Translations under genes and position numbers: made by a program
The notes under the pieces: model-generated
The model's database searches: none
The model's input: only the letters and a program-made list of their open reading frames with translations
What the model was told of the DNA's origin: nothing
Assembly (NCBI GenBank): GCA_905221615.1
Contig: CAJNDT010006186.1
Location: forward strand, 12,501-76,500
Direction of reading: 5' to 3'
Source: Symbiodinium sp. CCMP2592
Lineage: Eukaryota > Sar > Dinophyceae > Suessiales > Symbiodiniaceae
DNA length: 64,000 bases
Part shown: positions 35,740 through 49,870 of the stretch, piece by piece
Layout: every line of letters begins with the position of its first letter
How positions within the stretch are numbered: the first letter of the stretch is position 1

Positions 35740-36260
35740 CAACGAATCGCCCAGAGACTGCAGGTTCAGGCCCGCAGCATCCGAACCCACGGTGAATATC
35801 AGAAGCTCCTTCGCAAGTTTCAGAGTGAGCCCAAGCAAGATGACGGAGGTCTTTTGATACGCTTTGTGAACAAGCCGACTGAGAGTGCAAGCCAAGGTTG
35901 GAATGCCCTGTGTGCCAAGTATGGAATACAAAATCAGGCTTCTCCTCGCCCTTCTCAGAGCCTGGCAGTTCGTGAGGGCACGCAGCACGGGGCTGCCAGC
36001 GGCGATCGAGGAGCAAATTCAGCCAAGCGACCTTCAACAGGAGGCAGCTTCTCGCATCCTGCGGGCATGGCAGAATGCGAAACTACAAGGTTGCTTCGGA
36101 AACGATGGGAACGATTTCTGCTCATCTTCATGCTGAGAGCTGGCACAGGCAAAAGCAGGAGATATCAGAAGAGATTGCTGATGGGCTCGCCTGGCTGCGC
36201 GAACTTGTTGAAGTTTCTGCAGATGTCACAACCACGGCAGTGCGCGGGGTGTCGCCGTCG
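35740..36260 (+). other. possible plus-strand exons, unassigned
   Basis: Unusually for this window, the plus strand looks more coding-like here: LQVQARSIRTHGEYQKLLRK and FQSEPKQDDGGLLIRFVNK near 35760-35870, MEYKIRLLLALLRAWQFVRA and EEQIQPSDLQQEAASRILRA near 35920-36080, and RQKQEISEEIADGLAWLREL near 36150-36210. The minus strand also has an odd stretch, FTVGSDAAGLNLQ near 35790, that looks like a helicase motif. Both cannot be right, and no family is certain. Confidence 0.25.
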
Positions 36261-37000
36261 GTAACGTCGTGCACATCCCAGGTGCCGAACAAGCGCGTCG
36301 GCCTCCCGCTCCGTGGACGCGAAGACCAAGGGACGCCGGCCTTCGAAGTCCGAGGGGACACCAAGAATTCTTTGCAGGATCCGCCACTCGTGGCCTTCTT
36401 CCCGCAGTTGCCGAACAGTTTGCCAGACAGCCTCTGCCAGGGGCCTGGCATCGTTCTGGACCGCTGTGCTCAGCCTGGATCAGCATGAGAGCGACGACAT
36501 GTTCATACAGAGTGCAGGCTCGCATGTTGCTTCCCAGCTACACTCGCCGCATGCGGCTGAGCACTTTCACGAAGTTCTGTGCAGCACGTCCACGGCATTC
36601 ATCCAGCACCTTGCTAGAGGAAGAGCCATACCACGAGTCGGGGGAACCCCAGCAAATTGCAGCACCGTGCCTCCAGGTAGGAGGACTGCACTGCAGCTGG
36701 AATGTCCAGAGGTACCAGCTTTGTCTGCCAGCTCCGCTGTGGTCTCATATAGCTGATGAGGTAAGCACCAAAGTATGCTTGAACAAACCTCGGCCCAAGT
36801 GGCTGCCCCAAACAGAGCCTTTCCCCACCAGGAAATCACAATATACAAAGAACCGACCCAACGCAAAGCGCCGGAAAGGTTCACGACGAGATGCTCAGCA
36901 CGCAGTGGGATGGAGCTTCTCAGCATCTTCAACATGTCCAAGAGATCGCTGTAGTGCCTAGGGAGCAGGCTGTCTAGAGATGCCTAAAGAGTCTGAAGTG
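36165..37000 (-). CDS. unknown multi-exon gene
   Basis: Minus-strand segments: YSDLLDMLKMLRSSIPLRAE then HLVVNLSGALRW near 36960-36870; TTAELADKAGTSG near 36730; and a 105-codon open stretch ending at the stop 36165-36167, with REEGHEWRILQRILGVPSDF, GRRPLVFASTEREADALVRH and HPAHCRGCDICRNFNKFAQP. The PLVFASTEREADALVRHL string is similar to the first strand of helicase C-lobes, but no other helicase motif supports this. The C-x2-C-x2-C group may bind zinc. No family is assigned. Confidence 0.35.
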
Positions 37001-38299
37001 TGGGAGCTATCTCGTGACGGCAAGTTCATGATCTACACGCATATGGCAGAAGCCTGGCGGCCTTCGAAACATTGTGCCCGAGATGAAGTGTCCTGGGGAT
37101 GCTTGCAGCCGCAGTCGAAGCAAATCGACGGAGCAAGATAGGGATATGATATTGCTCACGGACTGGGCGCTCCTCCATACAAGGATCGCGAGACCAGGCG
37201 CCAAGCAGCCGTGCACTGCAACGTGTCCGTGTTCTGAAGTGCCAAGCACTCATCCTTGCAACAGATCTTTCGCAAGCTGTGAGCAAACAGGCAGAAGACC
37301 CCGGAAGATCACCGAGGCAAGCGGGCTACCATGTCAGTGCCTTCAAGATGCTGCCACGACCAGCAGCCACGTACAGCAAAACGGATGTCTAGCTGCCCGT
37401 GCGTATGTTGTGATGACGAAGAGGGCCTCTGTGTCCGTATCCTGCAGCCCCGCTCACAACTCGTCTAAATGTTTTCCATCTGACCAACACCCTTTCTCGA
37501 CCCTTTGGCCAACAAAGCACGAAACTGTCGCAACTGCCTCCGACAATGGAGTATCGTGTGTCAGTAAATCGGAGTAATAAATCGGAGTAAGGATAACCAG
37601 TGTCCATGCGGAGGTTTCACGAAATGCAAGGGTCACCGCCATTTCGAGATGCCGGACATGCGGATGATCCGGTGCATCGGTCAAATCGGTGGAAAAGAAG
37701 ACAAAGGTCAAACATGTCCTGAACAGAGCGTTTGCGCTTGCCGGGTGAAGCCTTCCCCGGTGATGTCGCGGCATGATTGGAACCTCGCTGGGCAACCTCG
37801 CAGACAGTGAAGGCAGGCGGGGCGAAATTCACAGAAGGCTGACATAGGCTGACAAAACCGAGGTTGCAGCATCACGTAGTACACCGTTCTCTTGCTGCAA
37901 CTGAATTCGCACACCTTCAAGGAATTCTCCCTACTCTACACCAGCACATGGCCTGAATTTCGATGGGCCTGACGTGTGCTGGATGAGCTGGTCTCGCCAG
38001 CCCTCCATCAGTGAGCTCGAAGCCACCAAGACCAAGAATTGACCCCCTCCATGTGCGGAGGCCAGGAACATGCAAAAGCCTGGGGGTAAGGTGGCAAAGA
38101 GCACTGAACGACTCCAAACCCGATCTCTTTCCTTCGGCAACCTGAACCGATGGCCGAGCAACTCACAGCCACCAACGTTTTGCCAGCGCCCAAGCTTGAG
38201 GCATCTAAAGATCCGTTCCTCAGCATGCGATGTGCACATGCTACAGCTTGCTTTTGGTGCCTCCAACAAGAGCCCCAGCCCCGAACTCTAGTCCAAGCC

Positions 38300-40940
38300 G
38301 TGTAAAATCCGTTTACAGTTTGCGTGCAGGCCTACTCTGTTCTTCTACGAGCATCGACCCGTTGTGACGGCTTTGCAGCAGTCGCTCCACTGCTTCCTTC
38401 TGGTACGGGAAGAGCTCCGTGGTTACCTTCGCCTCGGAAAGGGACGTGGCCGCTGCTTGGTGCATTGCGGCATTGCAGGATCCAAGAAGGGAACGGACCC
38501 GTGACCCGCGCCCGCCTCCAGTGCCTTGGGCTTTGCGAGGCTCAGGCGACTCTCGGCATCTGCATATGCCAAAGTCTTGACCACCTCGGAGACCAGATGG
38601 AAGTTTCCGAAAAAAGGGGACCCTAATATAGAATATTTAAGGTATCCCAAAGTTTTCGGAAACTCCCATATCTCAACAAAACGCCAGAGTCGCAGTTGCT
38701 CCGAGCGGCTGTCAGCAGGTCTTGGTGCAAGGACCCCGAGATCTCTGAGCTGCGAGTGATGCGAAATGCCAAGTCATTGCTGGTCGGAGCCTCGGAGCGC
38801 TTTGGCCGCCGCTTTTTGGGCTTTCCCGCTTTCCCTTCTGCCATGCAGAAGGGCCGTCATGCTGCAGAGGGTCAAGCACCCAGGGGTAGAGGAATGCCAG
38901 GAGTAGGACAATGCGGAAAAGAGTTCCTGATCTTCAGATCTTCTCGGAAGCAGCTGTGACATTCAATCAATCGTCCTGCGTAAGGATGCGCGGGCGACAA
39001 CGTCAGACCTTGGATTTGCTGCGGTGGCGGCGAAATCCAGTCGGCAGCAAAAGTCAGCATCCTATACAAGGCAACACTGCCAACAACCATTCGCTTGGCT
39101 GCAGAAGGAGCACACGGATTGCCTTCGAAATCTTCTTCCAATAGCAGGCGAGCATAGATCTGCGAAGCCAATGAAGCACGGCTTTTGGCCAAAAGCCATC
39201 AAGTGCTCAATCACGCAGAGAGAACGAATTGTTAGTCTTACAGTCTTGACCTCCTCACTCAGATTCTACACGCATGGTTCTGCTATGCGGTCCTCTTGCC
39301 AAATACACCCAGGTATCTTGCTGGAGAAAGCTTCCTGGCAGGCAAACCCCAGTCACACGGAGCCTCGCTGTGATCCCACCCCTCCTCTAGCCATTCAGGT
39401 GCAGCATCTTCAGGTGGAGAGCTGCGCAAGGTCTCAGCCACACCTCGGCCGTCATGCAAAGCCACCTGTGTTGCTTTCTTCGTTGGGGCCATCCCGGCCG
39501 GGTGGCTGCGGAGCTGCGCGAGCAGCTTCACCTGATCTCCCGGTCGGGAGTCGAGACAGTCGATGTAGAGAGCCTGGGAGAGCAGCCCGCGGTCCTGAGC
39601 AGGTGCAAGGGCTAGGGCCGCTAGGGATGCTTGGGGCGAATCGCCTCGTCACACAGGCGTTGCGAATTCGACGGCATCCGACATCTGCAAAGGACAGGTC
39701 CAGCATCAAAGGGCGGCAGCCTCAGGGCTTGAACGGTAAACCCCTTGGGCTTGTGCTTCACCAAAGCCTCTCACACTAAACAAATGGATGTCAACGGAGT
39801 GGGAAAATCCAAGAGCCAAGACGCTCCACTCCGGCCACGAAAAAGCGCAAAGCTTCGGCGACCGACCCGCTCTCTGCTCGCAGCTGCACCGGGCCTCGTT
39901 CAGTGAAATCTGGGTCCAGACCCCAGTACCCAAAATTCGGAACTGTGCGGCAGGTCCTCTTTCTTGCTCCTCACCTTGAGCCCAGCTGCCAGAAACCGTC
40001 CAAATGAAGCCCATCGGAGGCCAAGGCAGGCTGCATTTCGAGTCGGCGAACGACTTGCAGTATGCGCGGGCTGCTGCCTTGCAAGCACACCATTAGCATG
40101 ACTAGTGGCTTTGCATTTTCGAGGGATGCGTTCCTGTGCAAGCTGCCTCCCGCAAAGAAGCCTCATCAACTTGATGGAAGGCTTCGTCCCTGTCTCCTTC
40201 AAAACACCATGCCCCCGGGCCAACTTCCCAATGGAGCGGGAAGTAACTCCCATGCATGCGCTGTGGTCACATTGGCTCCTGCTTGCCCTTGGCTCCTATG
40301 CGCTCGCTGGATTAGGAGCGGTTGGTCGAGGCGGTCGGTACGAGCGCAGGTGACGCGCAGGGTTTGGCCGTCCTGCCATGGATCTAGGTGCAATGACCTC
40401 TGCACCAAGCCAATCAGAAGGAGCCTTGCGGTCCGTGGCGACCTTCACTTCGCGGGAAGCACCGAATAGGCTGAGAAATCCGTCCTGGGACACGACGCCG
40501 AGCTCAACTCTTCGCACGTTTGACCGACACATCATCTGAGCAGAGTCTGGGATTGGCCCAGTTTCCAAACGAGAGCTGCCATCATTGACGACCAGCACAC
40601 TTTCCAATGAGCTTTTCTTTCCACCACTCCTGCGAATTTGCCGAACTGCGAAATCGACACACATTGGCGACAAGGCTGGAGCGGCTATCCCATGTGCCAT
40701 CATCCTCCGGAGAGAGGCGACGCGTAATACAAGTGACAACAAGCAGGAGCTCGGCGCCGCAGAGAGTCAGCAGCTGAGCCGAACAGTCTTGTTGCCCATG
40801 CTCAATGAGGCTACTGGTATCAGGCTGTCGCCGCTGTCCTTCTGGCTGTGGCCGTCGCTGGTTTGGGGGGAGGCTCTGCCTTGGTAAGCAGCTAGCGAAC
40901 GAAGTAACGAAGCGAAAGCATCGACAGGAAAACAAGCCAC
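38300..40940 (-). CDS. unknown multi-exon gene or genes
   Basis: Coding-like minus-strand exons: QRRPQPEGQRRQPDTSSLIE near 40870; a long one at about 40690-40380 with MCVDFAVRQIRRSGGKKSSL, RVELGVVSQDGFLSLFGASR and SDWLGAEVIAPRSMAGR; ALYIDCLDSRPGDQVKLLAQ then LRSHPAGMAPTKKATQ at about 39580-39480, bordered by AG acceptors and a GT donor; and RASLASQIYARLLLEEDFEG then KRMVVGSVALYRMLTFAADW near 39180-39030. Splice-like borders and composition are convincing, but the number of genes, start and stop are not known and no domain is recognised. Confidence 0.4.
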
Positions 40941-41153
40941 GAGTCTAAATCCGATCGACCAAAGAAGTACTTATAAAGGTGGGGCTTAACGGCATGGGAC
41001 AGATTGACGTATGCCCATTCCCCTCGAGTTTACATTATTACGCGTGTGGCTAGTGGCCTTGCGGCTTGAAGACCATGTCGAGTCCAAACGCTTTGCCAAA
41101 CACTCTAGTGATAGTGCCTAAACGTCCTTCAGAGGGAGCAGCTTTCAGCCGAC

Positions 41154-42700
41154 CTAAGGCCGAGTCGCCAACATAAATCTTTGTACAGACTCTAGGGTGG
41201 TGCGAAGGCCACGACAGCGGTCAGATTGGAGATGACACCTGGGCCAGTCTTGTTGAATGTTTGCCACGTCCGCTATGGAAGGTTCTGAACAATTCTGCTC
41301 TGCACTTCTGTGACTTCGTCCCATCAAGCGGTCCAGGCACTCCTCCTCGCTCGTAAAGCCCTCTGCGTTCGACTTCTGCAAGTCCGAGTCGTCTGGCAGT
41401 GCTCTTGCTTCTGCAAGGTCCCGGCCGGCAGCGAAATGCTCCTGGAAGATTGCTACCCAACCGTCAAGAGCCTTCACACAGGGCGTGACACATCTTCGGG
41501 CCTCGTCCATGTAATTGATGATACGCTCCATGTCTCCGGCTGCGATGTAACCACCTCAACAATGACAAAGCCCTGTCTACCGCGACACTGATTCTTGAGA
41601 CTTTCTGCACTTCTTGTTGCCTCGCAGCTTCAAGTCCTTCTGATGCCGGATGTTGAACTGAGTCCTCCAGTCAATCAATGCAGTGCCGAGACTTGCCGAA
41701 TGTGGGCAGCGGGGTTTCGCTGTGCTTCCGAGCAACTGCTCAATGAAAAAGCGGAGGTTGCGCAAGTGCAAGTCCTCCCACACTCTGACTCTCCGAAGAT
41801 CGCGATACAGCTGTACAAGGGGAAAGCGTGGGATGATCGTGTAACCACCCGTCATCGGCTCCAACATTGTAGACATACGCTCTCTCGTGTGTCCTTCAAG
41901 TTGGTGCTCTCGCAGAGCGGCGGCTTCCGGAGGGCCGCTTGGAGATGCAGCGGCAGGTGGGGCACCACCGAGCAGTCCACCTTTCAGAAACTCGCTCGCT
42001 CGCTTCGGTGCCTCATGGAGACTGCCATGACCGCCGACGAGACGCTGCTGCTACGTGGTAGTCGGAGGGCAGCCTTTCCTGCAGGCAACTCGCGCTCAGG
42101 TGAACGGCCCCACCGGCCGGTCTTGCCAAGGCCAAGGCCTCCAGCTCAGCTCTTGGGAGTGGCAGTTGGTAGATCGGCAGACCTCCCCGATTCACCATCG
42201 CGTCAGCATAGCCTTGCGCGCTTGGAACACACCCACTACAAAAAACAGTGCCAAACTGCGAGCTCAGCGGCAGGACATCATGCCGACCTTGGGTGGGCAT
42301 TACGGTCGACTGTCAACAGGATTCTGAATTCTGATGGTCCCGGATGCGAGCGCAGCACCAAAAGGGTCAAAGTCAAAGCCAGGCGGCTTCTTCTGCGGAC
42401 AGACAGAGGAAGCCTCTGGCTAGCAAACGCAGCGAATTTCGAACATCTGCCAGTTCGTCGTCACCCGCGGTCCAGTCCTGAGTGCATTAGACAACAACTG
42501 TCCGGCCGTGCAACATGGCGATCCACCATACTATGCCGGGCTACAAATCGACCATCGTCACCTCCGCCACTGGGTTTGCGCCAAGTCTTCCAGCGCATGT
42601 ACGACCTGAGCCAGGAAACGCAGCTGCGGGACTTCAACGGAAGAGGCGTTCTTTGCTGCATGAGAAGTCGAGTTTTCCATTCTCGGCGCGGGAAGATTCG
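41154..42700 (-). CDS. unknown multi-exon gene next to the dihydroorotase gene
   Basis: Coding-like minus-strand segments: MVNRGGLPIYQLPLPRAELE near 42210; GYTIIPRFPLVQLYRDLRRV then WEDLHLRNLRFFIEQLLGS at 41850-41740; WRTQFNIRHQKDLKLRGNKK near 41660; and MERIINYMDEARRCVTPCVK, LDGWVAIFQEHFAAGRDLAE and NAEGFTSEEECLDRLMGRS at 41531-41300. The family is not recognised. It starts within about 100-200 bases of the dihydroorotase stop, on the same strand. The plus strand carries a 391-codon open frame (41595-42770) over the same DNA, which I reject because its composition is basic and low in hydrophobic pattern. Confidence 0.35.
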
Positions 42701-42813
42701 CCACTTTTGGAACGACGGCGGCCCGAGCTTACAAGGAGCAACGCGCTTGGACCCGAAACCCGAAACCTGATTGACCCCTCTTTTGGGGCAATCTCAGAGG
42801 CGGCGCCCTGGGC

Positions 42814-43869
42814 TCAAAGCCTTGGCCGCAGCTTCCACGTCGCCGTCTCGCCTGCTCGAAGTGGCCGCACGACCTTGTCGCCAAAAGGATACTTCTCAGG
42901 CACCTTCCAGGCTTCTCGGACGAGGACCCGTTTCCCAGCGTTTTCTGGCAAGCCGTAGAAGGCGGCCCCACGCTTGGAGACGAAGTCCTCCAACGCATCC
43001 AACCTTCCAATGGCCTCAAAGGCTTCGGCGACCAGCTCCACAGCCATGTGCGCCGTGAAACATCCGGCACAGCCACAAGGACATTCTTTCTTGTCCACTC
43101 CGTGGGGCGCGGAGTCTGTGCCCAGGAAATACTTTGGATTATCCACCGCGCACTGCAGCAGTTTCAACCTATCAGACTCTGTTTTGAGGATAGGTAAGCA
43201 GTAGTAATGCGGATTAATGCCACCCTTGAATATGGCATTGCGATTGTGACAGAGATGATGCGCCGTTATCGTGGCTGCCACATTTGGCCCGGCCGTTTCC
43301 ACAAAGCGAGCCGCCATTGCCGATGTGATGTGCTCACAAACCACACGAAGCTTTGGACACCGATTGAGAATCATAGGCATGACCGTCTCATAGAAGCTCT
43401 GCTCACGCTCGAAGATATCGATGGACTGATCCGTGGATTCACCATGCACCAGGAGCAAGAGACCCACTTCTTCCATCTTCCTCAGGGCTGGCATGATCTT
43501 CTCGTAATCTGTAACCCCAAAATCTGAATTCGTAGTCGCTCCTGCGGGGTAAAGCTTGACGGCATATACGTGCCCGCTCTCTTTAGCTTTCACGATCTCT
43601 TCGGGGGACGTTTTGTCCGTCAGGTAGAGCGTCATCAAGGGGACGAAATCTTCCGGCCTTACATCCTTCGGAACACGAAGCAGGATTCGCTCACGGTAGG
43701 CGAGGGCTGCTGCCGTGCTTGTGACCGGAGGTACGAGGTTGGGCATCACCAGCACACGGCAGAACTGAGCCACAGCATGGGGCACAGTGTGTTCCAGGTA
43801 GGGCTCGTCACGAAAATGATGATGGAAGTCATCCGGTTGCAGTATAGTCATCTCTTTCATGTCTGCCAT
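42814..43869 (-). CDS. pyrC: dihydroorotase, class II (pyrC type)
   Basis: A complete, intron-free 351-residue enzyme. It cyclises N-carbamoyl-L-aspartate to L-dihydroorotate, the third step of pyrimidine synthesis. Length and sequence agree with the bacterial single-domain PyrC family (about 345 residues). Metal and active-site residues are all present: PDDFHHHFRD (His16, His18, Arg20), AVKLYPAGATTNS with the carbamylated Lys105, LLVHGE (His142), CEHITS (His180), and LGTDSAPH (Asp252, His256). The substrate loop Asn44 and the CGCAGCF motif at 266-271 typical of this class are also present. The ATG at 43869 has good context (gagccATGG). Plants and bacteria use this free enzyme; animals have it fused in CAD. 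Lack of introns beside intron-rich neighbours fits transfer or retroposition. Confidence 0.95.
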   Translation of the reverse strand: MADMKEMTILQPDDFHHHFRDEPYLEHTVPHAVAQFCRVLVMPNLVPPVTSTAAALAYRERILLRVPKDVRPEDFVPLMTLYLTDKTSPEEIVKAKESGHVYAVKLYPAGATTNSDFGVTDYEKIMPALRKMEEVGLLLLVHGESTDQSIDIFEREQSFYETVMPMILNRCPKLRVVCEHITSAMAARFVETAGPNVAATITAHHLCHNRNAIFKGGINPHYYCLPILKTESDRLKLLQCAVDNPKYFLGTDSAPHGVDKKECPCGCAGCFTAHMAVELVAEAFEAIGRLDALEDFVSKRGAAFYGLPENAGKRVLVREAWKVPEKYPFGDKVVRPLRAGETATWKLRPRL

Positions 43870-44052
43870 GGCTCAATGTGCGATTTGCTGGTGTCTTTCT
43901 CTCACCAAACTGGTAGATTGCAATCGCTCCCGCGCGTCTGGCTATGCAATGTGGAACCTTTGTGTAGTTGGTGTAGTTTCTGCTTTGCTGCCCTGCCTAT
44001 CTCCCGGAAACCTTTAGCTGCTTATGGCAGAGATGATGCGACGACATGTGGG

Positions 44053-45725
44053 TCAGAAGAATGAGGATCTGTCTCTGACAAAAACGCACAGAATAGTCCG
44101 AGTCCAAGCCACTCCGGCTGGTCTGCAGCCTGCGCAGCACTTGCAGTGCGCAACAAGGCTGCCCGCAGCGCGGCTGGCGGCCGCCAAGATGGCAGGCTGG
44201 CCGCCAACACAGCGAGCCTCGGTATGGCGAGCTACGCACCAGGCCGATGTCGACCCTGAGTCTAAAGCAACATCGCACTCTGAGTGGTCTGCATGGACAA
44301 GGTGGCGAAGCTGACGTGCTCTGGGCGCTGTTTCCAAAGACGAACCGAGTCCATCATAGCCTCGGACGTGTTCCACTGAGGCACAACTGGACGATTCTGG
44401 AGAGGATGAGGCACCAGCTAGCAGGAGGCAGCGAAGGGCCGCTGCGGTTGCGAGTGCTTCTCTGGAGTCCAAGATGGCCTGAAGAGCCTCGACACCATGC
44501 TGCTGTAAACAGACGCATGCAAACACCAAGTCAAACTCTCTCTAAAGCCACGAAAACGCCTCTTGAACTGCAGCTGCACCACCGCCGAAGAGGCGGCCCC
44601 TCTCGATGGTACGGCGAAGAAGGCTGCACTTGAATGCATGCTGCTGGGACCTCTGCCACCCGCAGCACACCGATGCAAAGCGAGCAAAAGAGTAGATTTC
44701 AAGCGCCTGGCAATGGTGCCTTGACGGTCTTGTCCGAGGGTACTTCTTCTGCAATGCAATCAGCAGGCAAGCCAAGAAGAATAGCACGGTGCTGCCCGTC
44801 TGGACAGATCGCGTGCACTTTGCCTTGGATGACAGTCTTTGTGGGTGCCGCTGTGGAGGCCAGCGTCCGTCAGCCATACTAGTAGCTTGGTGGGCGCATC
44901 ATGATCGAGTGGGACGGCCTAGCGTTAGTCTGCGATCTGCGTCGATTGTGCTAGGCTTCATAGCACACACATCAGCAGTTGCCATTTGGAATTCGAACGA
45001 GAACTGTACAAACGGTGCAGTTCGGGCACTGTAGACGAGTCCTCCTGCCCTGCCATGAGCTTGTGGAGGAAATGCCGTAAAGCTGGTGGTGAAGGGTGGC
45101 TCCTGACGTGGTCCGGAACCCCCTCTCTTGATTCGTGATTCTCACCCAGAACCGTAGATTTGCAAAGTTTGCCCAGCCCGGTCCATGCTCAGCTCCACCA
45201 CGCAGTCCGGAGCCCTGGAAGTGTCATCCGCAGCGGCTTGCTCTGCAGACATCAGCCCACCGCTAAGCAGATGGCAGTCACCTGACTGGACTGCAGGTCC
45301 GAGGATGTCTTAACCCTGCATAGGCTCTGCAACTGGTCTTGGGCTCTGCATGATTTCATTCAACAGCCAGGCTGCCCAAGGATGCTGTCAGCCGCTTCTC
45401 CTTGCAGATGGGGTGTGCGGCAAAGTCCGTGCCGTCCTGGAGATTTGCAGCGACCGCTTAGCAAGAAAAGGCACCTGCCTCTCCACGTTTGCTCCTTGAA
45501 ATCTTGCCCCTGAAGTTTCTGCAGGTCGGCCGCGGTGGCAGAAGTGACCTCAAGCAGCACAGCATGTGTTATGAACTATCCGACGGCGCAAGCCGCAGAA
45601 GTTCCAACAGGCCCGGCCCGGAAAGCAATGGGAATCGCCGATGTGCGCCGCAGCTGCAGCCGCAAACGATCTCGATCATTCAGCTCGCCCAAATCTGCCT
45701 CGCCGACAGCGGGACAAATTCCTAG
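44053..45725 (-). CDS. unknown multi-exon gene, possibly helical repeat protein
   Basis: Minus-strand exons with good splice-like borders: 45720-45590 (AVGEADLGELNDRDRLRLQL, then AIPIAFRAGPVGTSAACA), 45560-45490 (EVTSATAADLQKLQGQDFKE), 44720-44580 (ALEIYSFARFASVCCGWQRS then QQHAFKCSLLRRTIERGRLF, opening after attgccag), and 44510-44350 (QHGVEALQAILDSREALATA then ALRCLLLAGASSSP, opening after gtttacag). The last has the Ala/Leu spacing of an armadillo or HEAT-type helical repeat, but only one unit is visible. The gene lies just upstream of the dihydroorotase start on the same strand. The product is unknown. Confidence 0.45.
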
Positions 45726-45950
45726 TCTTTAGACTCCAGACCTCCATAAAGAACTCCGGCAGGTAGGCACTGTGGGAAATCATTATGTGGATTCCAGCCC
45801 CGATAGTCTATCGCTTGCGTATTTTGAGTCGCAACATGGCAAACCTTAAGCTGAATGCCGCAGTACGCTGAAAGATGCATAAAGCCACCTGGCAAACCGC
45901 CCCTGGCTATCTATACGCATATGCATACATATTCTCTCTTGTTCTTTCAC

Positions 45951-49270
<3,320 letters not shown>

Positions 49271-49583
49271 TTCGTGCGACTACTGTTCAGGCTCTCCGCA
49301 GGCTGAGCTTGTTAGTCCAAGACACGCTCCGAAACAACGGACAACATACCCATTACAAACTCTGTGGAACAGGTTATCAGTTTCTGCTCATGCCCGGCTG
49401 CTCGCCGGCACTCGGTGGATGTTCTGCTGAGGGGCGTCTCTGTGCCACCCCGACCGACTATGTCTTCAGGCTTTGTGTTGCAGCGGCGGAGGCACTTGGC
49501 TACTAGAGCGGGCTTCACACAAACGACTTCTCTGGATCTTCTTCTTCAACTCGGCCAGAGGGGTGGGTCGCGAACTTCTCTGG

Positions 49584-49587
49584 ATCT

Positions 49588-49672
<85 letters not shown>
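49584..49672. repeat. (CT)n microsatellite
   Basis: About 85 bases of CT repeat closing the repeat field on its right side. Confidence 0.97.
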
Positions 49673-49870
49673 GCAGTATACAGTCAGGTACTTACATCAG
49701 GCACACGTCCTGTGGCCGAAGGCCTGAAAGTCTTTCTGGAAGACTTGCCGAACGTGCGTTTGGACCATTGCATCCACCTTGCGACTCGGGTCTACCCACA
49801 GCAATGCTGGCCCGGAAGATAAAATAAAATATAAGATCAAAACACCCTTGAACTTGACTCGGCACACAAT

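Noticed and set aside
35662..35988. FTVGSDAAGLNLQ as an SNF2-type helicase motif V
   Set aside because: It is suggestive alone, but no other helicase motif was found in phase, and the plus strand over the same bases is at least as coding-like.
41595..42770. A 391-codon plus-strand open frame
   Set aside because: It is long but has a skewed Arg/Ser/Leu/Gln composition, no domain, and lies opposite several convincing minus-strand exon-like segments.
43860..43880. CCATGGCTCAATG beside the dihydroorotase start as a spliced-leader relic
   Set aside because: It is on the wrong strand for the gene and lacks the TTTT of the leader; only a few bases agree.
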